Source: Streptomyces sp. NRRL S-455 (GTDB lineage Bacteria; Actinomycetota; Actinomycetes; Streptomycetales; Streptomycetaceae). Taken from it: 64,000 nucleotides of DNA. The first letter of the stretch is position 1. Each line of letters opens with the position of its first letter. The translations under genes were made by a program, and so were the position numbers. The DNA is taken from contig NZ_JOCT01000013.1 in the NCBI RefSeq assembly GCF_000717875.1, forward strand, positions 62,001-126,000, given 5' to 3'. Below are positions 57,020 through 64,000 of this stretch, piece after piece. The notes under the pieces were generated by a model. It was not told the DNA's origin and ran no database searches. It saw only the letters and a program-made list of their open reading frames with translations.

Positions 57020-58495
57020 GTGATACGACGCAGATCCCTGCTGGCCGCAGCAGGAGGTACGTTCCTCGGCAGTGCCCTGGCGACAGGGATCGCGCACGCG
57101 GACGCCACCATCGCCGTCAACCCCTCGACCACCTACGGCACCTGGGAGGGCTGGGGCACCTCCCTCGCCTGGTGGGCCAACGTCTTCGGCGCCCGGGACG
57201 ACTTCGCGGACCTCTTCTTCACCACCAAGTCGGTGACGTACAACGGCCGTTCCCTCCCCGGCCTGGGCCTCAACATCGCCCGCTACAACCTCGGCGCGTG
57301 CAGCTGGAACAGCGTGGGCGGCGAGACCATGGTGAAGTCGCCTAACATCCCCGGCTTCAAGCAGATCGAAGGCTTCTGGCAGGACTGGAACAACGAGGAC
57401 CCCACCTCCTCGGCCTGGAAGTGGTCGGCGGACGCCAACCAGCGCGCGATGCTGGTGAAGGCGACCCAGCGCGGCGCGATCACCGAACTCTTCGCCAACT
57501 CCCCCATGTGGTGGATGTGCAGCAACCACAACCCCTCCGGAGCGGCGAACGGCGGCAACAACCTCCAGACCTGGAACTACCGCCAGCACGCCTCCCACCT
57601 GGCAGCCACGGCCCTCCACGCCCGCGACAACTGGGGCGTGAACTTCGCGACGGTCGATCCCTTCAACGAGCCGGCCTCCACCTGGTGGACCGCGACCGGC
57701 ACCCAGGAGGGCTGCCACATGGACCCGGCGGTCCAGGCGGCCGTACTCCCCCACATGCGCGGCGAGTTGGACAAACGCGGCCTGACGAACATCCGCATCG
57801 CCGCCTCCGACGAGACCAACTACGACACCGCCCGCTCCACCTGGGCCTCCTTCAACGCCTCCACCAAGGCCCTGGTCTCCCAGGTCAACGTGCACGGCTA
57901 CCAGGGCTCGGGCGGCCGCCGCGACCTGCTCTACACGGACGTGGTGACGACGTCCCGCAAGAAGCTGTGGAACTCCGAGACGGGCGACAGCGACGGCACC
58001 GGCCTCACCATGGCCTCCAACCTCTGCTACGACTTCCGCTGGCTGCACCCCACCGCCTGGTGCTACTGGCAGGTCATGGACCCGTCGACGGGCTGGGCCA
58101 TGATCGCCTACGACGCGAACACCCTCCAGCCGACCACCGTCCAGACCAAGCACTACGTCCTGGCCCAGTTCAGCCGCCACATCCGCCCCGGCATGACGAT
58201 CCTGGACACGGGCGTGAGCTACGCGGTCGCCGCCCACGACGCGACGTCCCGCCGCCTGGTGATCGTCGCGGTGAACACGGCGACGTCGGCCCAGACCCTC
58301 ACCTTCGACCTCTCCCGCTTCTCGACGGTGACCGGCGGCTCCGGAGGCCTGGTCCCCCGCTGGAACACGGTGACGACGGGCGGCAGCGACCTCTACACCC
58401 CGCGCTCGGACATCCGCCTGAACGGAAAGTCGGTCAGCGTCCCCTTCGCCGCGAAGTCGGTCCAGACACTCCAGATAGACGGAGTGGCTCTCTAG
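57020..58495 (+). CDS. Secreted GH30 beta-glycanase (beta-1,6-galactanase-like)
   Basis: The protein has 491 residues from GTG 57020 after GGAGGAG. A Tat-type signal (MIRRRSLLAAAGGTFLGSAL) ends near AHA. The catalytic domain has WEGWGTSLAWWANVFG, LNIARYNLGACSWNS, the acid/base Glu in VDPFNEPAST (about residue 216) and the nucleophile Glu in LWNSETGDSDG (about 319). A C-terminal beta domain follows. This matches GH30 subfamily 5 enzymes such as the S. avermitilis endo-beta-1,6-galactanase that attack arabinogalactan side chains. It acts outside the cell on plant polymers. Confidence 0.88.
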   Translation: MIRRRSLLAAAGGTFLGSALATGIAHADATIAVNPSTTYGTWEGWGTSLAWWANVFGARDDFADLFFTTKSVTYNGRSLPGLGLNIARYNLGACSWNSVGGETMVKSPNIPGFKQIEGFWQDWNNEDPTSSAWKWSADANQRAMLVKATQRGAITELFANSPMWWMCSNHNPSGAANGGNNLQTWNYRQHASHLAATALHARDNWGVNFATVDPFNEPASTWWTATGTQEGCHMDPAVQAAVLPHMRGELDKRGLTNIRIAASDETNYDTARSTWASFNASTKALVSQVNVHGYQGSGGRRDLLYTDVVTTSRKKLWNSETGDSDGTGLTMASNLCYDFRWLHPTAWCYWQVMDPSTGWAMIAYDANTLQPTTVQTKHYVLAQFSRHIRPGMTILDTGVSYAVAAHDATSRRLVIVAVNTATSAQTLTFDLSRFSTVTGGSGGLVPRWNTVTTGGSDLYTPRSDIRLNGKSVSVPFAAKSVQTLQIDGVAL

Positions 58496-58623
58496 ACGGA
58501 GCGGCTGGGCAGCACGGCGAACGTAGAGCCGGGGTGGCGAGCATGGGGAGGAACCTGCGCAGGCCGAGGGCCTGGCCTGCGCCCCTCTCACGCTCGCCAC
58601 CTCCCGGCAGTACGGTGTCCCCC

Positions 58624-59646
58624 ATGCGCCCCGACACGCCTGCCGAAACCGTCGACCACACCGCCGAGGCGGCACGCCTGGAGCGGACCGCCGGCCTGTA
58701 CCCCGAGGACGCCGAGGCCCTGCTGCTGCGGGCAGCGGCCCACCTGGAACTCTCCGGCGACCGCCCCGCGGCCACCGCGCTCTACGACCGCCTGCTGTCC
58801 ATGTCGGACGGCCTGGACAACCCCCACCTGGTCCGCGCCCTGAAGGCCTCGAACCTCTGGGAGTACGGCCACGAGGCCGAGGCCCGAGCGATCATCGACG
58901 GCGTCCGGGCGGCGGCCCCCAAGGACGCGGCCCCCTGGGTGATCGTCGCCGAGGCCCTGGAGTCCCACGACGAGCTGGAAGCGGCGCACGACACCTTCAC
59001 GGAGGCCGTACGCCACCTCCTGACCGACGTACCGCAGCCCCCGCAGCCGACCCACCCCCTCCTCTTCGGCCGCCACAGGGTCCGCCGCATGCTGGGCGTC
59101 TCCCACGACGAGTGGGACGCCCTGGCCGATTCGGTCCACTCCCTCCCCGTCTCCCTGGACGAACTCCACGACCCGAAGCGCGTCTGGTCCCTCGGCTCGG
59201 AGAACCCGGCGGAACTGGAGGCGGAGATCCTCCGCCTCCGAGCAGAACTGGGCGCCTACCGGGAGGCCCTCTCCCGCCCCTTCCCGGTGGCGATCCTCCA
59301 CTGGCCGGCGTCGGAACTCACCGAGCTCCTGGAGGCGTACCCGACCCTGACCTCGGAGTACCCCTCCCACGAGGCTCACCTGGCCTCGATAGAGCAGTCC
59401 CTGCGCGAGCTCTCCGCCTCCGGCACCCCCAACCTGGGCATCGTCACGGGCACGGTCCCGTCCTACGAGGCCTTCGCCGCATCGGAGCTCTCCTCCCCGT
59501 CCGACCCCACCCTGCTCCCCCAGTACGCGACGACCCTGGCGGCCCGGGGGCGCGCGGCGGCCTGGCCGCCGCAGCAGGCATCCGCCTGCTGGTGCGGCTC
59601 CGGCCGGCCCTACGGCCAGTGCCACGGCGGCCCGGCCGCGGCCTGA
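58624..59646 (+). CDS. SEC-C motif protein with TPR-like N-terminal half
   Basis: The protein has 340 residues from ATG 58624. The first half has tetratricopeptide-like helices (RTAGLYPEDAEALLLRAAAH, DRLLSMSDGLDNPHLVRALK, EAEARAIIDGVRAAAPKDAA). The C-terminus has the zinc-binding SEC-C motif ACWCGSGRPYGQCHGG. No enzyme motif is present. TACGGT (58611-58616) ends 7 nt before the ATG and no Shine-Dalgarno sequence is seen, so a leaderless mRNA is possible. Members of this type are uncharacterised adaptor proteins. Confidence 0.8.
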   Translation: MRPDTPAETVDHTAEAARLERTAGLYPEDAEALLLRAAAHLELSGDRPAATALYDRLLSMSDGLDNPHLVRALKASNLWEYGHEAEARAIIDGVRAAAPKDAAPWVIVAEALESHDELEAAHDTFTEAVRHLLTDVPQPPQPTHPLLFGRHRVRRMLGVSHDEWDALADSVHSLPVSLDELHDPKRVWSLGSENPAELEAEILRLRAELGAYREALSRPFPVAILHWPASELTELLEAYPTLTSEYPSHEAHLASIEQSLRELSASGTPNLGIVTGTVPSYEAFAASELSSPSDPTLLPQYATTLAARGRAAAWPPQQASACWCGSGRPYGQCHGGPAAA

Positions 59647-59707
59647 ACGGGACCGGCGATCACGGTCCCCGAGATGCGCCGGCCACCCGCACAGCAAAAC
59701 TGGACGT

Positions 59708-59908
59708 ATGACCACGAAAGCACTCCTGGACGGCGGACCGGACGACCTGGCAGGCAAGGTCGTCCCGGTCACCCCGCCCGGCCAAGAGCTCAAGATCCCC
59801 CACCGAGGCGGCTACGAGCACTACAAGGTCACGACGCGCCACGAGGACACCGAGCAGGGCTCGGCGACGGTGTACCGGTGGTGGGAACGGACGGAGGTGG
59901 CGGAGTAG
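59708..59908 (+). CDS. Small DUF5988-type protein
   Basis: The protein has 66 residues. LLDGGPDDLAGKVVPVTPPG and LKIPHRGGYEHYKVTTRHED match a small streptomycete protein family (DUF5988) of unknown function, often near secondary-metabolism or regulatory genes. It starts with ATG 59708, with no strong ribosome binding site. It follows the SEC-C gene by about 60 bp. Confidence 0.65.
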   Translation: MTTKALLDGGPDDLAGKVVPVTPPGQELKIPHRGGYEHYKVTTRHEDTEQGSATVYRWWERTEVAE

Positions 59909-60023
59909 CCGGGGTGGTGCCGACCCGGGCCGGCCCGAGAGCCGGCCCCACGGAACTGCCACGACACGACCCCCGTCTTCCCGGACGACAGACGACTGAC
60001 GTCGGCTCCGGGGGGAGCGCCAC

Positions 60024-60482
60024 ATGGACCAGCCCTGGCTCACGATCACATTCATCATGGCCGCCGCCATGACGGCCTTCGGCATCTGGAACCTACGCAT
60101 AGCCCAACGCCAGCGCCGAGCCCTCTCCCGCCTCGGCGCCCGGGGCATCCGCACCAGGGGCGAGGTGGCCCGAGGCCCTCGCCGAGAGGGCCCCACCTTC
60201 CACCCGCCCCAGGTCCGCTACAAAGCCCCACCGGTCGACCGCCCCAACGCCCCCACCGACCAGACGTACCGCCGCACCCCCCTCAATCACGAGCAGCACC
60301 CTCTCCACGCCGGAGTCCCGGTCGTCCTCCGCTACGATCCGAGGGACCCACGCCGGGTGGTGGTCGTACACCAGAAGGACGGAAGGCCGGCAAACGTGTC
60401 GTACTCGGCGGGGGCGCATCTGGCTTGGGGGGTCTCTTGCGTGCTGCTCGGGATGGGGATGGGAGCGGGCGCGTTCTGGTGA
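60024..60482 (+). CDS. Membrane protein with DUF3592-like segment
   Basis: The protein has 152 residues from ATG 60024 after GGGGGGAG. An N-terminal membrane segment (LTITFIMAAAMTAFGIWNLR) and a C-terminal one (HLAWGVSCVLLGMGMGAGAF) flank a soluble part with TRGEVARGPRREGPTFHPPQ and VVLRYDPRDPRRVVV. The layout and the Y-D-P-x-D-P motif resemble the DUF3592 protein at 35064. Function is unknown. It marks the end of the vertically inherited-looking part of the window. Confidence 0.7.
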   Translation: MDQPWLTITFIMAAAMTAFGIWNLRIAQRQRRALSRLGARGIRTRGEVARGPRREGPTFHPPQVRYKAPPVDRPNAPTDQTYRRTPLNHEQHPLHAGVPVVLRYDPRDPRRVVVVHQKDGRPANVSYSAGAHLAWGVSCVLLGMGMGAGAFW

Positions 60483-60897
60483 CGCCCCGGACGCCTCGCC
60501 CCGTCGGCGGCCCGCCGCCGAACCGACCGGGCGTGACCGAGCTGCTGACACGTTCGCCCACGCCGGGTGACTGGACAGCCAGTGGCGCTCCCTACTTGCG
60601 CCCCGGCCGCCCGCTCGCTTCTCGACGGTGCCGATGAACGCCATCCAGGAGACCGACCGGCGTCGCACCTACCCAACCGATCCGGTTGGCGCGCGGGTAC
60701 ATCCCGTGATGGAATCCGAACCCCGGATCGCGTCCGACGGTTCGGTCGATCCGCGTGGCCTCGTAATGGGTATCGCCTTCGTCGCCCCGCCGTCCAGGGC
60801 TCAGTGCGTCCCTCGGTTCGGTTCCGTCGATCGGTCGACCACGGTGGAAGCGGCGATAATCGACCGTGATGACATGCGTTCGTGAGGCTCGACGACA
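60483..60897. other. Gap of 415 bp at the island boundary
   Basis: I see no convincing gene. A reading frame of 85 codons (60628-60885) has irregular codon use and no ribosome binding site. GATAAT (60855-60860) may be a -10 for the vsr gene. Base composition falls across this stretch, which may mark the left edge of an acquired module. Confidence 0.5.
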
Positions 60898-61341
60898 GTG
60901 AACAGCGTGACGCCTTCCTCCTCCAGCGTATCGGCCCGCATGAGCAGGCAGGCGAGCAAGGACACGGCTGTCGAACTGGCCGTGCGACGGCTGCTGCACG
61001 CGGCCGGGTTGCGTTATCGCGTCGAGTACCCCGTGCCGGGCATGCCCCGGCGGCGTATCGACGTGGCGTTTCCCCGGGCCAGGCTCGCGGTCCTCATCGA
61101 CGGTTGCTTCTGGCACGGCTGCCCGGAACACGCGACGCAGCCGAAGTCGAACGCAGAGTGGTGGCGGCAGAAGCTGGACCGCAACATGACGCGTGACGTG
61201 GAGACGACCAATCACCTCATGGCGGCCGGGTGGGAAGTGCTCCGGTTCTGGGAGCATGAAGCGCCGGAGGACGTGGCACTGCGCGTCATCGCAGCCGTAT
61301 CGCGGCGAAGGGCAGAACGGCTAGGGGGGAGGAATCGATGA
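60898..61341 (+). CDS. vsr: Very-short-patch-repair endonuclease (Vsr)
   Basis: The protein has 147 residues from GTG 60898 (ATG 60940 is also possible). Core residues are intact: GMPRRRIDVAFPRARLAVLI with the catalytic Asp, the GCFWHGCPEHATQPKSNAEW His and zinc-site Cys/His cluster, then WWRQKLDRNMTRDVETTNHL and VLRFWEHEAPEDV. Vsr nicks 5' of T in T:G mismatches that arise when 5-methylcytosine deaminates. Its stop overlaps the first methyltransferase gene by 4 bp, so it is made with the enzymes that create the lesion-prone base. Confidence 0.92.
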   Translation: MNSVTPSSSSVSARMSRQASKDTAVELAVRRLLHAAGLRYRVEYPVPGMPRRRIDVAFPRARLAVLIDGCFWHGCPEHATQPKSNAEWWRQKLDRNMTRDVETTNHLMAAGWEVLRFWEHEAPEDVALRVIAAVSRRRAERLGGRNR

Positions 61342-62309
61342 GGGGGCTGACCTTCGTCGACGTGTGCTCAGGAGCTGGCGGGCTCGCGCTCGGACTGGAG
61401 CGGGCCGGCTTCGAGCCGCGGCTGTTGCTCGACGAGGACACCGATGCCTGCCGGACCCTACGGGCCAACCGACCGCAATGGAACGTTCTTCAGGCAGACC
61501 TCTTGGACTTCGACCCGAGCGAGCACCCGGAGAGCTATGACGTCGACTTGTTGTCCGCGGGGCTGCCCCGAGTGAAGTCGAACGCGACGGCAGCTCGGGC
61601 CGACTCAGGCGACGAGGAGCGGCTGCTGAAGGCCACCGTTTACCTCACACACGCGGTCGGGCCTCGTGCGCTACTCGTGGAGAACGTACCCACCTTGGCC
61701 CACTCGGACCGGTTCCACGATTTCCGCGAGTTCGCTCGCGCCGAATTGGAGCATCTGGGCTACGAGTTCAGCTGGTTCGTCCTCAATGCAGCGGACTTCG
61801 GTGTGCCGCAGGATCGCAAACAGGGGGTACTAGTCGCGATCAAGAAGCAGTGGTTCTCGTCCTTTCAGCCACCACCCCCCACTCTGACGCAGCACCTGTC
61901 AGTCGGTAAGGCTTTGGGGCCCTCCATGCGGTCAGGCGGCTGGAGGGATGCTGACCGTTGGGCGACCCAGGCGTCCAACGTGGCGCCGACGCTGGTCGGC
62001 GGTTCGAAGAACCGGGGCGGCGCCGACCTGGGGCCTGCTGGAGCAAAACGGAAGTGGGAGAACCTGGGGGTGAACGCCCACTCCCTGGCCAACGAGACCC
62101 CAGGGCCTGACTTCGTGTGGGCACCGGAGCAGGGCAGAGTCGGCATGGTGCGACTCACCGTGGACCAGACGGCCATACTGCAGGGCTTCCCCGATGATTG
62201 GGAAATCACCGGCATGAAAACGGCCCGGTACCGGCAGATCGGCCACGCCTCGCCGCCGCCGGTGGGCGAGGCGCTCGGCCGGGCCATCGCCCGAGCGCTT
62301 CGCTCCTGA
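61338..62309 (+). CDS. C5-cytosine methyltransferase homologue lacking the catalytic Cys
   Basis: The protein has 323 residues. Motif I FVDVCSGAGGLALGLERAGF, motif VI ALLVENVPTL (about residue 114), motif VIII PQDRKQGVLVAIK and motifs IX-X (LTVDQTAILQGFPDDWEITG, QIGHASPPPVGEALGRAIA) are present. Motif IV, normally GGPPCQ, reads SAGLPRVKSNAT (about 73-84), with no Pro-Cys. The usual nucleophile is missing, so it may be inactive, a target-recognition subunit or an allosteric partner. It overlaps vsr by 4 bp and lies 98 bp before an apparently intact homologue. Codon use is less GC-biased than in the core genes. Confidence 0.87.
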   Translation: MRGLTFVDVCSGAGGLALGLERAGFEPRLLLDEDTDACRTLRANRPQWNVLQADLLDFDPSEHPESYDVDLLSAGLPRVKSNATAARADSGDEERLLKATVYLTHAVGPRALLVENVPTLAHSDRFHDFREFARAELEHLGYEFSWFVLNAADFGVPQDRKQGVLVAIKKQWFSSFQPPPPTLTQHLSVGKALGPSMRSGGWRDADRWATQASNVAPTLVGGSKNRGGADLGPAGAKRKWENLGVNAHSLANETPGPDFVWAPEQGRVGMVRLTVDQTAILQGFPDDWEITGMKTARYRQIGHASPPPVGEALGRAIARALRS

Positions 62310-62407
62310 GCGAAGAGTCGCCAGGTCGCAGCAGGAACAGCGAACTCGCGACCGGCCGTATGACTCAAGCGGTCCCTATGATCTGACGCCGGCTACACTT
62401 TCACCTC

Positions 62408-63637
62408 ATGACCCGAGCACCTCATCCGGACGCAAACCAGGCAGAACCCGATATTGTGGATCTTTTCGCGGGGCCGGGGGGCTTGGACATCGCGGCTGAA
62501 GTGCTCGGTATACCCACCATCGGCGTGGAGTGGGAGGAATCGACCCGAGCAACGCGGCACGCCGCGAACCTCCTCACCACCCGTGAGCCGGACGTGGCAA
62601 GAGTGAACCCGCTCGACCCAGAGGTCGCATCAGCCAGCATCCTCACCGGAGGCCCCCCTTGCCAGACCTACTCGGTGGCGGGCAATCGCGAGGGCCATAA
62701 GGCCCTCGAAGAGGTGAAGGACCTGGCCGAGCGCGTAGGCGAGAGTGAGACCGTCGGACAGCTGGAGACAGCCTGGGTGACCGTCGAGAAGAAGGCCCAC
62801 GAGCTGTCCTGGACCGACGAACGTACCGGACTCGTACTCCAGCCCCTGCGGTGGATCGTCGAGAAGAAGCTCAAGGCCGATCCCTTCAAAGCAGTGGTCC
62901 TGGAGCAGGTACCCACCGTCCTGCCCGTCTGGAGGAAGTACCGCGACATCCTTCGCGACCTTGGGTATGACGCGGATTGCCACATCCTGCACACCGAGGA
63001 CTACGGGGTGCCTCAGACGCGTCGCCGAGCTGTGCTGATCGCTCGACACACAGGACGAAAAGGTCAGGGGATCGAGTTCCCAGCTCTGACGCATCAGCGC
63101 TACCGCAAGGGTGCGGAACGCAACTCCGCCGCCCAGGAGAGCACGACGACGAGCGGCCAGCAGGGCCTGCCCTTCGAGACGCCGGCACCTACCCCGAAGC
63201 AGCCTTGGGTCTCCATGGGCGACATCCTCAAGGACTCACGACCCACCGAATTCGTCGTCCGCTCCAATTACGGATCGGGCGGCGACCCCAAGAAACGAGG
63301 TCTGCGCACCTCGGACCAGCCGGCTGCCACCGTCACCGGGAAGGTGCGCCGCAACAGGGTGTACGACCTCAAGGGCTTCGACGCGCACGGCGAGCCTGAA
63401 CTGGGGCCGGAACAGGACCGTTTCACGCTTCGCGAAGCCGGCCTACTGCAGACGTTCCCCGCCGAATACCCCTGGCGGGGCGCTGATGTCGCACAGCAGA
63501 TCGGCAACGCGATCCCGCCCCTCTTGGCCGTCCACGTGCTGTGCACAGCACTGAAGCTGGATGAGAAGCAGAAGAATACGGCCATTGAGGCGCTCAAGAC
63601 CTGGCGCCCTCCCCACTCACGCGAAGGCGCAATCTGA
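62408..63637 (+). CDS. C5-cytosine DNA methyltransferase
   Basis: The protein has 409 residues. Motif I IVDLFAGPGGLDIAAEVLGI and motif IV GGPPCQTYSVAGNREG with the catalytic Cys (about residue 85) are intact. Motif VI reads LEQVPTV rather than ENV. Motif VIII is QTRRRAVLIAR, and motifs IX-X are RFTLREAGLLQTFPAEYPWR and QIGNAIPPLLAVHVL. An insert of about 65 residues (about 95-160) is unusual. The TRD lies between about 235 and 340. No Shine-Dalgarno sequence is evident before ATG 62408. Together with vsr and the divergent homologue it forms a DNA modification module. Confidence 0.9.
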   Translation: MTRAPHPDANQAEPDIVDLFAGPGGLDIAAEVLGIPTIGVEWEESTRATRHAANLLTTREPDVARVNPLDPEVASASILTGGPPCQTYSVAGNREGHKALEEVKDLAERVGESETVGQLETAWVTVEKKAHELSWTDERTGLVLQPLRWIVEKKLKADPFKAVVLEQVPTVLPVWRKYRDILRDLGYDADCHILHTEDYGVPQTRRRAVLIARHTGRKGQGIEFPALTHQRYRKGAERNSAAQESTTTSGQQGLPFETPAPTPKQPWVSMGDILKDSRPTEFVVRSNYGSGGDPKKRGLRTSDQPAATVTGKVRRNRVYDLKGFDAHGEPELGPEQDRFTLREAGLLQTFPAEYPWRGADVAQQIGNAIPPLLAVHVLCTALKLDEKQKNTAIEALKTWRPPHSREGAI

Positions 63638-64000
63638 TCACGCAGCCTCGATGCAATAACGGCCTCAAGAAGCACCGGCCGGCGTAGGGCAACGAGCGCG
63701 CCTCGATCACTTGAGCCACATAGAAGGCGCATCTTCTCCACTTTTGACAATCACGTCGATGTCAAAGCAAATTTGATGAACGACTTGCCGCCACCCTTCT
63801 GACCTGCGGATTCACGATTGCAACTGCGCAGCTGGCCTGCTCTTACAGCTTGCGCCGCAGGTCAGCGAAACTTAGGATCCAAGCTCAGATCACTCACGAC
63901 ACCTCAGGTTGCCGTGAGGAACAGGTGCTCGCGCTGCAAGAACGAAGGCCCGGCACGGACGGCCATCCGCACCGGGCCACGTTCGGAGCGTTCTATGTCA
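63638..64000. other. AT-richer tail of the island, no gene seen
   Basis: The last 363 bp are less GC-rich than the rest of the window. TTTGACA (63743-63749) and TGTCAAA (63760-63766) form an inverted repeat with a 10-bp centre. A hairpin with arms GGCCCGG (63947-63953) and CCGGGCC (63972-63978) may be a terminator. No reading frame above 60 codons with a ribosome binding site is visible. Confidence 0.55.
63947..63978. terminator. Hairpin near window end
   Basis: GGCCCGG and CCGGGCC flank GGAC...TCCG pairing; the whole is a nested stem with a short loop. It may end a transcript from either side. Confidence 0.6.

Noticed and set aside
60628..60885. 85-codon frame before vsr
   Set aside because: No ribosome binding site and irregular codon use; kept only as a boundary gap.
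60898..64000. A complete restriction-modification system in the window
   Set aside because: No restriction endonuclease other than Vsr is visible; it may lie beyond 64000, so completeness is not claimed.
1..64000. Insertion sequences, prophage or a biosynthetic gene cluster
   Set aside because: No transposase, phage structural or NRPS/PKS-type genes were seen on either strand.

Overview
The window is chromosomal DNA of a Streptomyces. It is very GC-rich with strong third-position G/C bias, has GTG and TTG starts, many 4-bp start/stop overlaps, and streptomycete-type genes: a CebR/CebEFG/BglC cellobiose system, a CdgA-like PAS-GGDEF-EAL protein, a CslA-GlxA-CslZ glycan cluster, an NsdA-like regulator and class F sortase. 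From memory of the S. coelicolor map, the order follows the SCO2793-SCO2850 neighbourhood. That is recalled knowledge, not a search. The last ~3.5 kb looks acquired.

Layout. 1-34 is the 3' end of a tRNA, probably tRNA-His. 94-7282 holds a membrane protein and the cellobiose regulon (cebR, cebEFG, bglC) with two operator palindromes, one of which covers the ribosome binding site and start codon of bglC. 7352-10780 has a VapBC-type module, a two-component system and a secreted protein next to two DnaA-box-like repeats. 10794-14618 carries a spermidine-synthase-fold protein, an NsdA-like regulator and a phosphoglycerate-mutase-fold phosphatase. 14810-21294 contains a PAP2 protein and then a tightly coupled operon of a Cas4/Dna2-like Fe-S nuclease, an unknown protein and an SF1 helicase. 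The first of three identical tRNA-Lys(CTT) genes follows at 21285.

21415-25919 has a secreted M6 protease, the cdgA-like gene and a luciferase-like oxidoreductase. 26056-34817 is a catabolic and uptake island: two Cys-dependent racemase/maleate-isomerase-fold enzymes, a D-2-hydroxyacid dehydrogenase, an amidase, a DUF3830 protein, an EhuBCDA-type ABC importer and an IclR regulator. Its substrate is unknown. 35064-45476 holds a copper LPMO with a DasR-like operator, an SPFH protein, a secreted peptidoglycan-binding protein, a GntR regulator, and the cslA-glxA operon facing cslZ; these act in making and trimming a beta-glucan at the hyphal surface.

45807-49234 contains a class F sortase, a secreted partner and a LAxTG surface protein. 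49447-54492 has a ROK regulator and a MarR regulator, each divergent from its likely target (a Gfo/Idh/MocA oxidoreductase and a phenolic acid decarboxylase) across a clear palindromic site. 54608-60482 has a fumarylacetoacetate-hydrolase-family protein, a second YidC paralogue with a DUF6412 partner, a GH30 glycosidase, a SEC-C protein and two small proteins. 60898-63637 encodes Vsr and two C5-cytosine methyltransferase homologues, the first lacking the catalytic Pro-Cys. This region has lower GC and mixed codon use, and the rest of the system may lie beyond position 64000.

The strongest candidates for something undescribed are the nuclease/unknown/helicase operon (15660-19965), the Vsr plus paired-methyltransferase module (60898-63637) and the unassigned catabolic island (26056-34817). 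Regulatory sites are pattern matches made by eye. No alignment, folding or database search was run.
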